NCBI GenBank assembly: GCA_037367405.1
Contig: JAZKJV010002317.1
Coordinates: 744,001 to 808,000, forward strand
DNA length: 64,000 nucleotides
Reading direction: 5' to 3'
Source: Ottelia alismoides
Taxonomy: Eukaryota > Streptophyta > Magnoliopsida > Alismatales > Hydrocharitaceae
Part shown: piece after piece, positions 32,343-44,999 of the stretch
Position numbering within the stretch: the first letter of the stretch is position 1
Layout of the letters: each line of letters begins with the position of its first letter
The notes under the pieces: model-generated
Databases searched by the model: none
What the model saw: the letters and a program-made list of their open reading frames with translations, nothing else
Told to the model about the DNA's origin: nothing
Translations under genes and position numbers: made by a program

Positions 32343-34400
32343 CTCCCCCTCAAGTTGGAGCGTAAATATCAATCATGCTTAGCTTGGAACACCATCTCTA
32401 GATTGGCCCTCTGGATACAACCTTGGTGAACATATATGCAGTTTGATCTCTTGAGCTGACATGACTCATGAGTTGTGGAGATGAATCCCGTCTGAATCAT
32501 ATTTCGAGTGTAGTGATAGTCCACCTCGATATGCTTGGTCCTCTCATGAAAGGTTGGATTGCTGGCGATGAAGAGAGCAATCTGGTTGTTGTATTGGAGG
32601 TGCATGGGAAGAGACACCTCAACAATCAGGTTAGTAAGAACAGATCTGACCACATCATATCTGTACTCCCTTGTGCCATGACTTACTCTGACTCTGCACT
32701 GAATCTAGCGACCACCGTCTGCTTCTTGCTCTTCCGTGATACCAAGGAACTCCCTATGAATACTGCCAAGGTTGCAAAAGTCGATAGTCGGTAGTCGGTT
32801 GGTTGGGTCACTGACTAAGGATTAATCGGCAGTCGGGCAACTAATCGGATTTAGTCGGACGACTTTGAATTTTATGATTATTTTAAATATATAACTCATT
32901 TTAGACATATTTACATAGATTTTGCATATTTTTATACTACCATAATAAAATAAAAGAAGTAATTGAATTTAAATAAAACATTAAGCATATTATACTAAGT
33001 TTGCTTATAAAAAAGGAAAATATTAAAAAAATATGGTATCTCTAAGCAAAAATTGGTCGATTAGTGTACCTAGTCGGAATTAGTCGGTACTCGATCATCC
33101 ACCCTACTGACTAGACTAGTCAGACCTACTAGTCGGGCCAGTCGGACGACTTTTATACTGCAAATTCAGAGGTAGACTTCCTGTCCTTTGAGCATCCTAC
33201 ATAATCTGCTTCTGCACAAGCTGTAATGACAAGGGATGCGTCTCTGCGAAATAGAAGACTAGTGCCAAGTGTTACCTTAGAATCAAATGGATTGTATCCA
33301 TATGTGCTTGTCTAGGCTGTTCCATGAAATGACTCACTCTGCTCACTGGAAAGGATATATCTGGCATGGTGATGGCTACGTATAAGAGCTTCCCAATGAG
33401 CTTTGTGTATCTCCTCTTGTCTACCTTCTCAGTATCATCATTGTATATCTTCATGCTCAGGTTCATGGTAGGTCTGCAATCTGCCGTGCCCGTCTCATAG
33501 AGAATATATGTAACGTGCTTCCTCTGAGTCATCATAAGACCTCGCTGGTTCCTGGTGAATTCTAGTCCAAAAAAGTAACGTAGCCTGGATGCGAACTGCC
33601 AAGGTTCTTGGTTACGAACTTCTGACTAAGGAAATCCTCAGCAGCCTGGATGTCCTGCTCATCATCCCCTGTAACAATGATATACTCAACATAAACAAGT
33701 ATGGCGACGATACCTATCTGAGACCTCCGAAGAAACAGTGAATGATCGCATTCGATCTCACGAATCCTTGCTATTCTATCAAATCTGAGAGTTTTTGGAA
33801 CCATGCTCTTGGACTTTGCTTAAGGCCGTAGATCACATTGTGATTCTGTGAAGTCTGCAAACCTTCTTACACTCCCCCTCAGTGAACTTAGGTGGCTGCT
33901 GCATGTAGGCCTCCTGCAGATCACCATAGAGAAAGACATTCTTCACATCAAGCTGATATAGGGCCATAGGGGCCAATCTCGTATCATTGCAAAAGAAAGA
34001 AGGATCTGTAGTGTAGAATGCCCGAACTACTAGAGAGAAGGTATCCTGACAATCTACCCCATATGTCTGGGTGAATCCACGAGCCACAAGTCTCGTCTTG
34101 TAGCGACCCACACTGCCATTTGCTTGGTGCTTCACCGTAAACACCCACTAGCATCATACAACAGATGCTCCCGTAGGAGCTGTAACAATGCTCCATGTGC
34201 CACGTAAATGTAATGCGACCATCTCTTCCTCCTCCATGGCAAGACGCCATTGACTTTCCTGTATCGACTCTTGATATGTTCATGGTATTTCCACGGTTGA
34301 TAGTCCCACGACAAATCTCTTGAAGTCCTCTGAGAGTCAACCCAAGGAAACATGGGCTGCAAGAGGATATGTAGCACAAGTACGTCTTTGCTTTCGCAGA
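32343..34400 (-). pseudogene. Copia B reverse transcriptase and RNase H
   Basis: RNase H end: LQYNNQIALFIASNPTFHER and TKHIEVDYHYTRN at 32653-32369, where the usual CDNQ is YNNQ so a catalytic Asp is lost. After the MITE at 32767-33154 come RRYTKLIGKLLYVAITMPDI and MEQPRQAHMDTIHLILR (33535-33272). The RT box reads ILVYVEYIIVTGDDEQDIQA (33804-33562), in which the YVDD Asp pair is lost. The N-terminal RT has [20 protein letters not shown] and LYQLDVKNVFLYGDLQEAYM (34144-33833). Several frameshifts separate the parts. Confidence 0.88.
32767..33154. mobile_element. hAT MITE, CAAGGTTG family, copy 2
   Basis: Starts CAAGGTTGCAAAAGTCG as in copy 1, shares the AGTCGG-rich flanks and AT-rich middle, but its right end stops at CGACTTTT and lacks the last nine bases. 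Flanks AATACTGC (32759-32766) and TATACTGC (33154-33161) support the 8-bp duplication. It interrupts the RNase H of copia B. Confidence 0.88.
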
Positions 34401-35879
34401 GCAATAGTCAAATCCAGATCACCTGCCTCCTTTTCAACTTGTAAACTACCCTCCTGAGAGGGTATCTTCTTATCCTGTAAAGAATCTTGTTGCATGGACT
34501 AATCACCAGTGCCATTAGTAGAGATAATGCGCACATTACATACCTGGGACGTGCTGGATGATGGGGAAGGCTCATGAGCAGGGGAGCTCTATGACACACG
34601 CGAACATAAAAATATGGTAACAGATGGGCCAATGTACTGGGTGGTGGTGTAGATGTATGTACTAGAGGTAGTGGTGTTGGAGATGATGGAGATTATAGAG
34701 GTGGTGTAAGAACTGGAGGTAATGCAACCATAGGAGGATAGGGCATATATACCTCCTCTTCAGAGTTACGTGGATTCAACTTGTCAGTTGTTGGAGAGAA
34801 ATAAATAGTAGACTTGAAGGTGACAACAACACCAACATAGTACTTCCGTCGAATTGGATCAAAACAAAGACACCCCATTTAGGTACGAGAGTATCCTACA
34901 AATATACACTCGACTACCCTAGGAGAGAGCTTGTCATGATCAAGTGTGATTGTGAACACAAGCAATAGAGCCAAGCACACGAGGTGTAAGAGAGAATAAG
35001 TCCTCGGGAAACGCAATCGAGTAAGGAACCTTCTCTTCTAAGATAGAAGATGGCATGTGGTTCACCAAGTAGCAAGTAGTCAGGACCGCGTCACCCCAGA
35101 AAGAGCGAGGAGCACGACTTTGGATCAAAAGTATCCTGGTCACATCAAGTGACAATGTTTGCATTCGGCAACACCGTTTTGCTGAGAAGTGTAAGCACAT
35201 GAGGTCTAATGTATTATAATACTACGAGACCTGAAGAACTTAGATAGCTGTAACATGCATAACTCTAAGGCATTGTCCGAGCGAACAAACTTGATAGTAG
35301 CAGATTATTTCATTAATAAAAGATTTAATGACAGAACCAGCTTCAAAGTTGATTTTCTGTCCAAGAAAGTCTAGAATAATCATCCACAACAACAAGATAA
35401 AAATGATGTCCCTGGAGATCATGAATACGATTGTGACCCCAAATATACAGATAAATAGACTCAAATAAATGTCTACTACTACAACTCTGATGGCTAGGGA
35501 ATGATGAGCAATGATGCTTCCAAAGATGGCAAGCCTCACACTGGAAAGAAGACATCGTGGAAATATGTGGGAGGACATGACACAACTTCTGCAGAGGAAG
35601 GTGGACAAAATGAAGATACCACAAGGAGATACTAATCCATTGGGAACTATAGAGGTATTGATACTGGGGGATTGGACCAATATGTAGAGTTTCATTGCCC
35701 ACGACCACTCCAATCACCCTGCCCGTGAATATGTCTTGAAGCGCAAGAGTAGATGGGTAAAAAATGACACGGCAATACAGATCCTTCGTGGTCTGAGTAA
35801 TAGAAAGAAAAAATTCATATGAAAATCAGGAGCATATAAAACATTTTACAGGCACATGGATGGCGTAAAATGCTCCTCC
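34401..35879 (-). pseudogene. Copia B integrase and part of protease region
   Basis: Linker at 34632-34408. Then CFDPIRRKYYVGVVVTFKST at 34878-34693 and the integrase C-terminal core at 35200-34940 with TRILLIQSRAPRSFWGDAVL, TCYLVNHMPSSILEEKVPYS and DLFSLTPRVLG. The region 35717-35240 has HISTMSSFQCEACHLWKHHC (pre-integrase zinc finger cysteines), GHHFYLVVVDDYSRLSW (integrase start with the first catalytic Asp) in different frames. Frameshifts and stops are frequent. Function as for the copia A integrase. Confidence 0.82.
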
Positions 35880-36093
35880 CTTGGCCTCAAATTTCAGCGA
35901 AACTCGGACGAATTTCTGTCGAATATCGATATCATGTCGAAATCAAATTCGACCGAAATGACCAAAATGATCGAAATATGAGGACCCTAGTACAAAAAAT
36001 GCCTGAAATGACCGAAATTTCGGTCGAATTTTGACCGAAATTCTGTTTCGGCGGTTACCGAAATGGTGACCGAAATCGACATTTAGGGCCTTG
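35880..36093. mobile_element. MITE, CAAGGCCCTAAAT family, copy 2 (reverse)
   Basis: Begins CTTGGCCTCAAATTTC and ends GACATTTAGGGCCTTG, the reverse of copy 1. The flanks (GCTCCTCC left, CCTCCTTC right) are similar but no clean 8-bp duplication can be fixed. It separates the protease of copia B from the pre-integrase region. Confidence 0.85.
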
Positions 36094-38252
36094 CCTCCTT
36101 CTGTCATGTGATGGGTAAGTAAATCCCGTTCACAATGACAACCCATCTCCCGAGGGGTATAGATATGTAAGAACTGAATTGTGCTCTTTCTCTGCACAGA
36201 TGGTGAGACGCACCAGAGTCCATAATCCACTCTGTCATATCTGGCCTTGCTACAACTGTTAAAAGCATAGGCATATATGAGGATCTCGAGGAGGTTCTAG
36301 CAATGGCTACAATATCTGAGGAACCTATATTGGTAATGACAACAAGAGTCATAATATCTCTCAGACAGGAGATGATATCATCAAGGTGTGAATCTGTCTG
36401 AGGAGTTGAATTGTCTGGGGGCTCAATTTGCTCAACAACATGAGTAGATGCGGGGTCTCCATACTTCTGATAACATGTATCCTCAGAGTGACTCGGACAA
36501 CGACAATAGGAGCATGAGCCACACTTACTTCCATCTCCTCTGCTACAAGGACAACACCCACCTACAGGGACAACACCCTCTGAACTGTGTTGAACCTTCT
36601 CTGCCGCGAGATGCAACCATCACTGAAGATGTTTGTGTGGTGGCAGTATGTGGGATAAGAAACCTGCTGAGGTAACTGTAGGCCTCGTCCATGGGAGGTA
36701 TGGTCGCACCTGTAAGAAGCTATGCACGTGTAGCCTCATACTCCGGGTCTAGGGTCTGCAAAGAAAACTCCAACCATCGTGGAGTTCTTGTATGCTATCT
36801 ATTGCTCTGTAGAAGTGGTAACACACATGAAGTTGTGAAGCTTCTCAAACATGCCTTGAAGCAAAGAGTTATATGTATGCAGAAGACGACCATTCTGCTT
36901 GACTGTGGATATATCAAACTGTAGCTGAAGAATCTTGGCTTCGTTCTTCGCTTGGGCATATGTGGCTGCAAGAATATCCCACATCACCTTGATAATGGGT
37001 TGGTTGACAATGTCATTGGCGATCTTAGTGATGAGTGTCCCAGAGAGCTAAACACGCATGCACGCGTCATCTTGCTTCTATGAAGCATTGTCCCTAGTCT
37101 TATTTGTCGGCTCAAGCTTTGTCAGAATGTGCTCCTTGTTATTGCACTGCATAATGGTCATAAAATGCATGGCCCACAACTCATAGTTGGTCCTATCCAA
37201 GGTTTTAAAAAGTGTCGCTTCGAGGTGTAAGCTTCACTCGTGATAGAAAATTTTTCATAAAACATAACAATTAATCGTAATTACAATGTTCAAGTTCTAG
37301 AAATTAAATAGTTATGATTAAATACAAAATTCCATGACGTTTCAAGCCTAACATCATGGTTTAAACATCCAAGTTGTTATACAACCCCATTTCTTTGGAC
37401 TTTAAATCTGTAAGGAGTCAAGCAAATATGGATATACAAGCATAATAATGGGTAACTTTGTAAAATTTAAAGTTTTGGATAAAATTTAACTTAAAGGGAC
37501 TAGATGTAACACCCCATTTTCAAAATTAGGTGAGATATGTTTGTCATTCAAGTGAGAAGGATAAGAGAGTAAGCATTGAACCAATGATCACTTTTTACAT
37601 TACCATAAGGATTGCGGGATAAAATACATGAATATTGCATGTTATGACCATCTTTGTTCATGCATGCTTTGATGTGTATTAATTTAGTCTCGATGAAATA
37701 GAAGAAAAGATGAGACATGCTTACAAAAATATACTTTTCTAAATTTAGGCCAAAGTAGGGGACTTGCATCCAAACATTTTAATAAAGAAAGCATTTATGC
37801 TTGATTCATACTAAAAATATAGGCATTAGATTTAAGTACTCAATACTTAATTTTTGTTCATGTTGATTTATAAAGAACATGCATAACAAAGTAAAAATAA
37901 GTTTTATATGTTAATAAAGTAAAAAAATACAGTTCAGTGAATCGTGATCTTAAGGACTTGAAAATACTTGTCTACGAAAAATGAAAAGCTCACAATCAAA
38001 AAGAAAAGGAAAAAATATTGTAGAAAAAAAATCAGCTCATACACGAGGCAGTGCCTCGAGGCGCGCCTCATAAGTCTCGAGACTCACTCCTCACTGGGGC
38101 TGCATGAGGCTATGGAAAAATGCCTTGAGGCTTACACCTCAATGCCTCGAGGCATGTTTTTAAAAAACAATGGTCCTATCCATCTTCACGATGGGAGCCA
38201 TGTCCTTGAAGGCACCAGACGAAGAGATGACGCCACCCTTATTCTCTGACAT
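36094..38252 (-). pseudogene. Copia B gag and protease, split by an hAT element
   Basis: Gag starts at the ATG at 38252 (MSENKGGVISSSGAFKDMAP). The hAT-like element at 37198-38172 breaks it after about 26 codons. Beyond it are ILAATYAQAKNEAKILQLQF and MFEKLHNFMCVTTSTEQ (36987-36799), the zinc knuckle CSYCRCPSHSEDTC (about 36500) and the protease TEWIMDSGASHHLCRERAQF (about 36230), whose D-S-G is intact. Frames shift at least three times. The MSE start is shared with copia A. Confidence 0.86.
37198..38172. mobile_element. hAT-like non-autonomous element (975 bp) in copia B
   Basis: Left end CAAGGTTTTAAAAAGTGTCG, right end AAAAAACAATG, with subterminal GAGGTGTAAGC on the left and GCTTACACCTC on the right, an inverted pair. 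Exact 8-bp duplication GTCCTATC at 37190-37197 and 38173-38180. The middle is AT-rich with no transposase. GCCTCGAGGC-type palindromes are packed near the right end. The ends and TSD length indicate hAT. Confidence 0.9.
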
Positions 38253-38686
38253 GATGAAAAAGAAGGCTGAAACGTAACTCGAATGGGGGAAATAGATGTC
38301 CGAGTGAGTCTAATGATCATATAGAGAATTGGTTGTACGTGTAGGCTCATACAACCATCCTCGTCGATACTTAATTCGCACTAGGGACGAAAAAGGTGAT
38401 TTATATGTTTGAAATCACCTTTTATGGTCAAAATCAGACCAGTTTAGATTGCTGTTCAGCGACAGAGATGAGATAAATCGGTAGGGGGTCGGTGGCGGTG
38501 TCGAGGGATTGGCAGACGTGTGCGGCTACCCAGCGACATCGCGGGATTTATGAGCGGTGTCGCTAGAGGTGTTCAGCGGCGTCAGGGGAGGTGCGCAGCT
38601 GAGGCGCGAGAGGAGAGGGTGACAGGTGGGGTTTATGGTATGGGTGGGTACGAGAACTCCAGAATAGGACCACCACTATGATACCG
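38253..38686 (-). other. Copia B leader and primer site
   Basis: Untranslated leader of copia B with GC-rich text at 38480-38640 and no frame of note. TTGGTTGTACGTGTAGGCTC at about 38328 shows the uninterrupted form of the leader that the gypsy broke in copia A. Primer site beside the LTR, minus sense CGGTATCATAG. Confidence 0.75.
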
Positions 38687-38823
38687 TGTTGAGAGAAAAC
38701 AATGAATTGATTATTCATGAGGGCCTAAGGTTCTCTTATATAGAGGAGAAACTTGTTGAGTAAATTACATAAGATAGACATAAAAAAACAAGAAAACAAT
38801 AAATGATAACTAATACCTCAACC
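38687..38823 (-). repeat. Copia B 5' LTR (137 bp)
   Basis: TGTTGAGAGAAAAC to AATACCTCAAC, the terminal A mutated to C. Minus-sense CTATATAAG is the likely TATA box. Confidence 0.85.
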
Positions 38824-39472
38824 GAATGTATAAAGATAGTTGACTTAAAATATCTTGAATAAAGAAATATTGTACAAGCTTAATGGCACAAATCATAAAA
38901 AAGAAAGATAATTTAAGGCAAACTTATCGAACCTTTGAAGTCCACTAATCCGAAGACATGGGTGCGCTTCAATCTCAGATAACGGGCCATGACACACAAC
39001 CCAATGAGCAGCTTCTTCCCATCTGCTCCCAGTTGGATGCCTTTGATGGGGAGGCCACATGTCCTTTGTATAGGGATGGGGATGAGAGAATAAGGAGACA
39101 TGAAGTCCTAAATTAATGCATCCCTATTCCCAAAAGGATAATTTCTTATCCAATTAGAACCTATTGCAACTAGGGCTAGACATTGTCCTACATAAGGGTT
39201 GCGTTCCCACGAGGAGGGGGAACCAACGTAACACTTTCATCCTCTTGCAATTGAATAAATTTTCTCATCAAACTAGCTTATTTTAGTCAATACTTCATCC
39301 GGGTTAATGTCTGTCGTTTTGTCTCAAACATGGGACTTTTTTCACTGCAACATCGTTGACAAGTTTTTGTCCGATAAGTGCTTTTAAAAAATATGAAGAG
39401 ATTTTTATTACCTGTTATAATTTTCTACTCATTAATTTTCTTAATTTTGATATTTTAACATTAATCTTTTAG
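38824..39472. other. Pre-insertion sequence left of the aminotransferase exons
   Basis: 650 bp of older DNA. A 62-codon minus-strand frame (39101-38913) has no family I recognise. The part near 39120-39290 reads like an old LTR (CCTACATAAGGG, then AATAAATTTTCTC), but no partner is visible. The sequence then runs into an intron-like T-rich stretch ending TTTTAG at 39472. Confidence 0.45.
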
Positions 39473-40581
<1,109 letters not shown>

Positions 40582-40722
40582 TGTTGAAGAGTTTTATGTT
40601 ATGTCACTGTTTTACAATTATTTATTTCTTCTGTCTGTAATATGTAATTTACCCATTAGAGTTTCTCTTCTATATAGAGAACCATTGGGTTCTATGTATA
40701 AACACAAGTATTCTCTCCCACA
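40582..40722 (+). repeat. Copia C 5' LTR (141 bp)
   Basis: TGTTGAAGAGTTTTATG to TCTCCCACA. The TATA box is CTATATAGAG near 40670. Pairs with 53098-53258. Confidence 0.88.
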
Positions 40723-40734
40723 TGGTATCAGAGC
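40723..40734 (+). promoter_or_regulatory. Copia C primer binding site
   Basis: TGGTATCAGAGC, adjoining the LTR; perfect tRNA-iMet type site. Confidence 0.92.
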
Positions 40735-40865
40735 AGCGGTCCTAGACCAGAGCCCTAAATAAAAAAAACCCTGGCCCTACTTCCAACCCATCTCCACATG
40801 TCGCACATGATTACTTTGCGACCAAACATGGTGATCATCCCCTTCACACCCTGCATATATCTCTG

Positions 40866-41560
40866 AGGGGTATGTTTGGGCAACTTCACAGTTACATACC
40901 CTTGACGACTTCTCCAAAGCAGCACGAGGCCTACAAAGATTCATTATCTGTCATGACAAGTGTATTTCTGGCTGCCCTCAACCCAAAATACGATTCGGCT
41001 CGCTCTCAACTTCTTATTGATGCTACCATACCTCCTATGGAGGAAGCATATCGCATGCTGAGCCGATTGAGTATCTCCTCTACCACACTTTGTCAGACAT
41101 CGTCGACTATGGTTGCATTACGTGATAGTGGTGGATCTACTCCTTTTTGAGGACGATGCATATGCGGCATAGGCGGTTCATGCCCTCGTCATACATGTTT
41201 ATATTGCCACCGTTCATGTCATTCAGAGGATACATGCTACTCAAAACACGGATTCCACCACCAGCTTGTGCAACAGAGTAGAGTGAGACTGTTCCTGATC
41301 TCACTGATCATCGCTACGATGATTTTGTTGCTCGCTTGAGAGAGATCATGCCTCCAGATGTTGGATCTTCCAATGCCGGTCCATCATACACTGCAACCTT
41401 TGCCTCTACTAGTAGCTCATGCATTACTCATGCATTTATTGGTCGCTCTCGACCATATCCTTCGTCGTGGAGGTTCATTTGACACCCTCCATACACCTGC
41501 AAAATGTTCTTCATGTACATGTCTTTTCCACGAATTTACTGTTTATTAGCATATTACAAA
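40866..41560 (+). pseudogene. Copia C gag remnant; protease core deleted
   Basis: Gag is present from MFGQLHSYIPLTTSPKQHEA with LLIDATIPPMEEAYRMLSRL, then a stop at 41148, then the zinc knuckle CLYCHRSCHSEDTC at about 41197-41240. The N-terminal third of gag seen in A and B is missing between the primer site and 40866. After the AFIGRSRP text the sequence jumps to DTLHTPAKCS, which corresponds to the VHLTPxxHLQNV block of the other copies. The DSGA active site of the protease is therefore lost by deletion. Confidence 0.8.
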
Positions 41561-41599
41561 AGATTTATACTGTCATGCTATATTTGACCTAGTTCCTTT

Positions 41600-42885
41600 G
41601 TTTTTCAGGATATACTCACGGGCAGGGTGATTGGACGTGACCGTGAATATGAAGGGCTATACAGGTTGTATAAGTATCTGTATGTTGGTGCCACTTCTCT
41701 TTCTGCAGGATCCATTTCCCCCTACCGTGGCATCTTAAATTCAGCCACCTACCGCTGTAGAAAATTTGTCACCTCATACCTGACGTCTCTATCAAGTCTA
41801 GTTTCTGGTGCGAGTCGTGAACTTGGAAAGCATCATCGGTCCAGCTTTCCAAGTCGTCAAGGTTAGAGTAGTCATAGTCTGTTTGATTTATTTTATCTGG
41901 ATATGTGGGGTCCAAGTCGTCTACCTGATCATCAGGGACACATGTATTTTCTTATTTGTGTTGATGATTTTTCCAGACTTTCTTGTGTCTTTCTTTTGAA
42001 GCAAAAGTCTGAGGCCAGTACTATTAGTCAAAGTTTTGTGGTTGAAATAAAAAATATTTTCTCTGCTTCAATAAAATACATGCGTTCAGATAATGCGCTT
42101 GAGTTTTGTACTACACATTTATCTCAATTTTTTAGCTCACATGGCATCATTAATCGTAATTCTTGTCCTTATATGTCTTAATAAAACGGTGCGACAGAAC
42201 ACAAATACCTACATTTTCTAGATATCACCATATCACCAGGATTCTCCTCATACAGAGTCAGACTCCACATTCTTTTTGGGGCGATGTTGTGATGACAACT
42301 TGTTATCTCATAAACCGGATGCCCTCCGCAATCTTGGGTGAAAACGTACCATTTGGTCTTGCTTTTCCTTGATAAAAACCTCTTCTCTCTTACCCACAAG
42401 TGTTTGGGTGCATGACATTTTTCTATATCCTACGTCCTGGTCTTAACAAGCTCGCTCCTCGAGCTATCAAATGTATGTTTGTTGGTTACACCCGCACTCA
42501 GATAGGTTATCAGAGTTTTGATCCTGTACATGGACAATACTATGTTACTACTGACGTCACCTTCTTTGAGTCCATGTACTGCTCTCCTACATGTGACATG
42601 ATGAGTCCCTCCGAGTCTGAGGATGATGTTATTCTCCCACCTCCACCTACACATATACCTCTGCCTGCACTCCATGTTCCAACGCTTTCCCTAGCATCCA
42701 TCACGTCCCAGGTAAATTATGAATACTTGATTTTGACTGATGGAACTAGTGGTGTGCATGATGTACATGATGAGCATGCATATATACATGTTGAGCCAGA
42801 ACCACCAATAAAGAACGATTTATGGTGGTCCATTGCTTTACGAAAAGGTAAATGTTCTTGTACACGATATCCCATGGCAGACTAG
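41600..42885 (+). pseudogene. Copia C integrase
   Basis: The DILTGRVIGRDREYEGLYRL text that precedes the pre-integrase domain is at 41610-41665. The integrase starts with GHMYFLICVDDFSRLSCVFL (first catalytic Asp, about 41950), then IKYMRSDNALEFCTTHLSQF (second Asp, about 42080) and NSCPYMS (about 42165). After a shift come TPHSFWGDVVMTTCYLINRM and LAPRAIKCMFVGYTRTQIGY (42400-42600). The usual QQNGVAE segment with the catalytic Glu is destroyed (Glu not found). A TAA follows the CPYMS text. Confidence 0.85.
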
Positions 42886-44486
42886 GTGTCTCTGGAGCAG
42901 CTTGCACCAGACTTTAAGAAATTTATTGTTGGATTATCCACCACTGAAATCCCACACATATATCAGGAGGCACTCTGGGTGAGCGAATGACATCTGGCTA
43001 TGGAAGCAGAGATGGCTACTTTACAGTCTCGTGGCACGTGGAGTACTGTTACAGCTCTTGCGAACGTGTTTGTTGTAGGATGCAAGTGGGTGTTCACTAT
43101 GAAGCATCGAGCAGATGGCAACATTGATCGCTATAAGGCATGACTCGTAGCTCGTGGGTTCATCCAGACCTATGGGGTGGACTATTAGGACACTTTCTCT
43201 CCTGTAGCTCGACACTCCGCTCTTCGGGTTCTCTCTGTCGCTGTCACACGGGACTGGTCTTTGTACCAACTTGATGTGACAAATGGTTTCCTCTATGGCG
43301 ATCTTCAGGGGGAAGTCTACATGCAACATTCACCTGGGTTCGCTGCTGAGGGATAGTCTCAGAAGGTGTGCAGACTTCATAAGGTGATCTATGGCCTTAA
43401 GTAGAGTCCGAGATTATGATTTCAGAGGCTCTCAAATGTGAGAGGATGGGTTTGTGAGATTCACTGTAGATTACTCCTTGTCTGTTCAAAGGTCCCAGAA
43501 GGGCACCATTGCTATATTGGTATATGTCGATGACATCATCATTACATAGGACAATACGTAGGGGATTTAAGCATCTATGGCTTATTCGTGTCAACAGTTT
43601 GTGACCAAGGACCTTGGCAGTCTATGTTATTTCCTTGGATTGGAGTTCGTTAGGAACCAACGAAGTTTTGTGATGACTCAAAGGAAGTTTTGTTATAGAT
43701 TTCCTATCAGAGAGATGCATAGCAGATTGCATGCCAACTACTACTCCCATGGACCCGCGCTTGAAGTTGTATGATAACAACACTGATGAGGTCGAGAAGA
43801 GGAGATACATGGAGCTAGTTGGGAAGCTGCTATATTTGACCATCATCAGGCTAGACATATCCTTTACAATAAGCAAAGTAAGGAAATTCATGGAGCAACC
43901 AAGACAAACCCATATGGATGCAGTTCGTATGGTTTTGAAGCATTTGAAGAACTTACATGGTACTGGTCTTTTGTTTAGAAGAGACACATCCCTTCCTGTT
44001 ACAGCTTGTGCAGATGCGGACTACATAGGATGTCCCAAGGACAAGAAGTCAATTTCTAGGTTTACGGTATTTGTAGGAAATTCATTAGTATCATGGAGGA
44101 GCAAGAAACATACCCGATTAAGTGCCAAATCAGAGTATTGAGCTATGGCACAAGGCATCACAAAGATGATGTGGGTTAGATCAATTCTGACTGACCTAGC
44201 CATTGAGGTGCCTCTTCCTATGCACCTCCTATGTGACAACCAAACTGCACTGTTTATTGCCAACAATCTGGCCTTCCATGAGCGCACCAAGCATATCGAG
44301 GTAGACTGCCACTACACTCGAGATATGATCCATATGGGCCTTATTTATACATTCCATATCGATTCTAGTGAGCAGACATCGAACAATAGGCATGCTCACC
44401 AAGGCTCTAGCAAGAGGACCCTTTCAACGATGCAGTTCCAATCTAAACCTAATCGACGTCTATGCTCTAGCTTGAGGGTTTCTTAA
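42886..44486 (+). pseudogene. Copia C reverse transcriptase and RNase H
   Basis: RT text runs from MATLQSRGTWSTVTALANVF through [31 protein letters not shown] and the intact ILVYVDDIIIT box at about 43515. Stops lie at KA*LVAR, VDY*DTFS, AEG*SQK and GLK*SPR, where relatives have Arg or Gln codons. RNase H is almost whole: RRYMELVGKLLYLTIIRLDI, ACADADYIGCPKDKKSISRF, SEY*AMAQ (TGA at 44139 for CGA) and LLCDNQTALFIANNLAFHER, ending at the polypurine tract near 44470. Confidence 0.9.
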
Positions 44487-44593
44487 CCTGAAATTACTGT
44501 AGTTAATTACTGAAAGTTAACAAATGTATATGTGTTGTAGTCAGGCAATAGGGATCAATCGAGAAATTAAACCACACAAATTAATAAATTATT

Positions 44594-44999
44594 CAGTGTT
44601 GTAAAAGTCGCCCGAATGGCCCGACTAGTAGGTCTGACTAGTCTAGTCAGTGGGGGTGGCCGACTGAGTACCGACTAATTCCGACTAGGTATACTAATCA
44701 ACCAATTTTTGCTTGGAGATAGCATGGGTTTTTAATGTTTTGCTTTTTTATAAGCAAACTTATCATAATATGCTTAATGTTTATTAAATTCGATTACTTC
44801 TTTTATTTTATCATGGTAGTATAAAAATGTAAAAAATCTATGTAAATATATGTATAAAAATGAGTTATATATTTAAAATAATTATAAAATTCAAAGCCGA
44901 TTAATGTTCGACTAAATCCGATTAATCGTCCGACTGTCGATTAATCCTTAGTCAGTGACCCAGCCGATCGAGTACCGATTACCGACTTTTGCAACCTTA
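44594..44999. mobile_element. hAT MITE, CAAGGTTG family, copy 3 (reverse)
   Basis: Begins CAGTGTTGTAAAAGTCG and ends CGACTTTTGCAACCTTA, the reverse of copy 1. Flanks AAATTATT and GAATTATT match at 7 of 8. 406 bp, no coding capacity. Confidence 0.9.

Larger units (their letters stand above)
32198..38823 (-). mobile_element. Copia element B with three hAT-like insertions
   Basis: A minus-strand copia related to A. LTRs are 32198-32342 and 38687-38823. Flanks GTATG and GAATG match at 4 of 5 positions. Without its three insertions (32767-33154, 35880-36093, 37198-38172 plus duplications) it is about 5.03 kb, the same size as A. Polypurine tract CTCCCCCTCAAGTTGGAG (minus sense) follows the left LTR, and a tRNA-iMet-like primer site CGGTATCATAG lies beside the right LTR. 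Only 37 bp separate it from copia A. All genes are broken. Confidence 0.9.

Noticed and set aside
38913..39101. 62-codon minus-strand ORF near the aminotransferase exons
   Set aside because: No recognisable motif, short, and in old decayed DNA; not supported as a gene.
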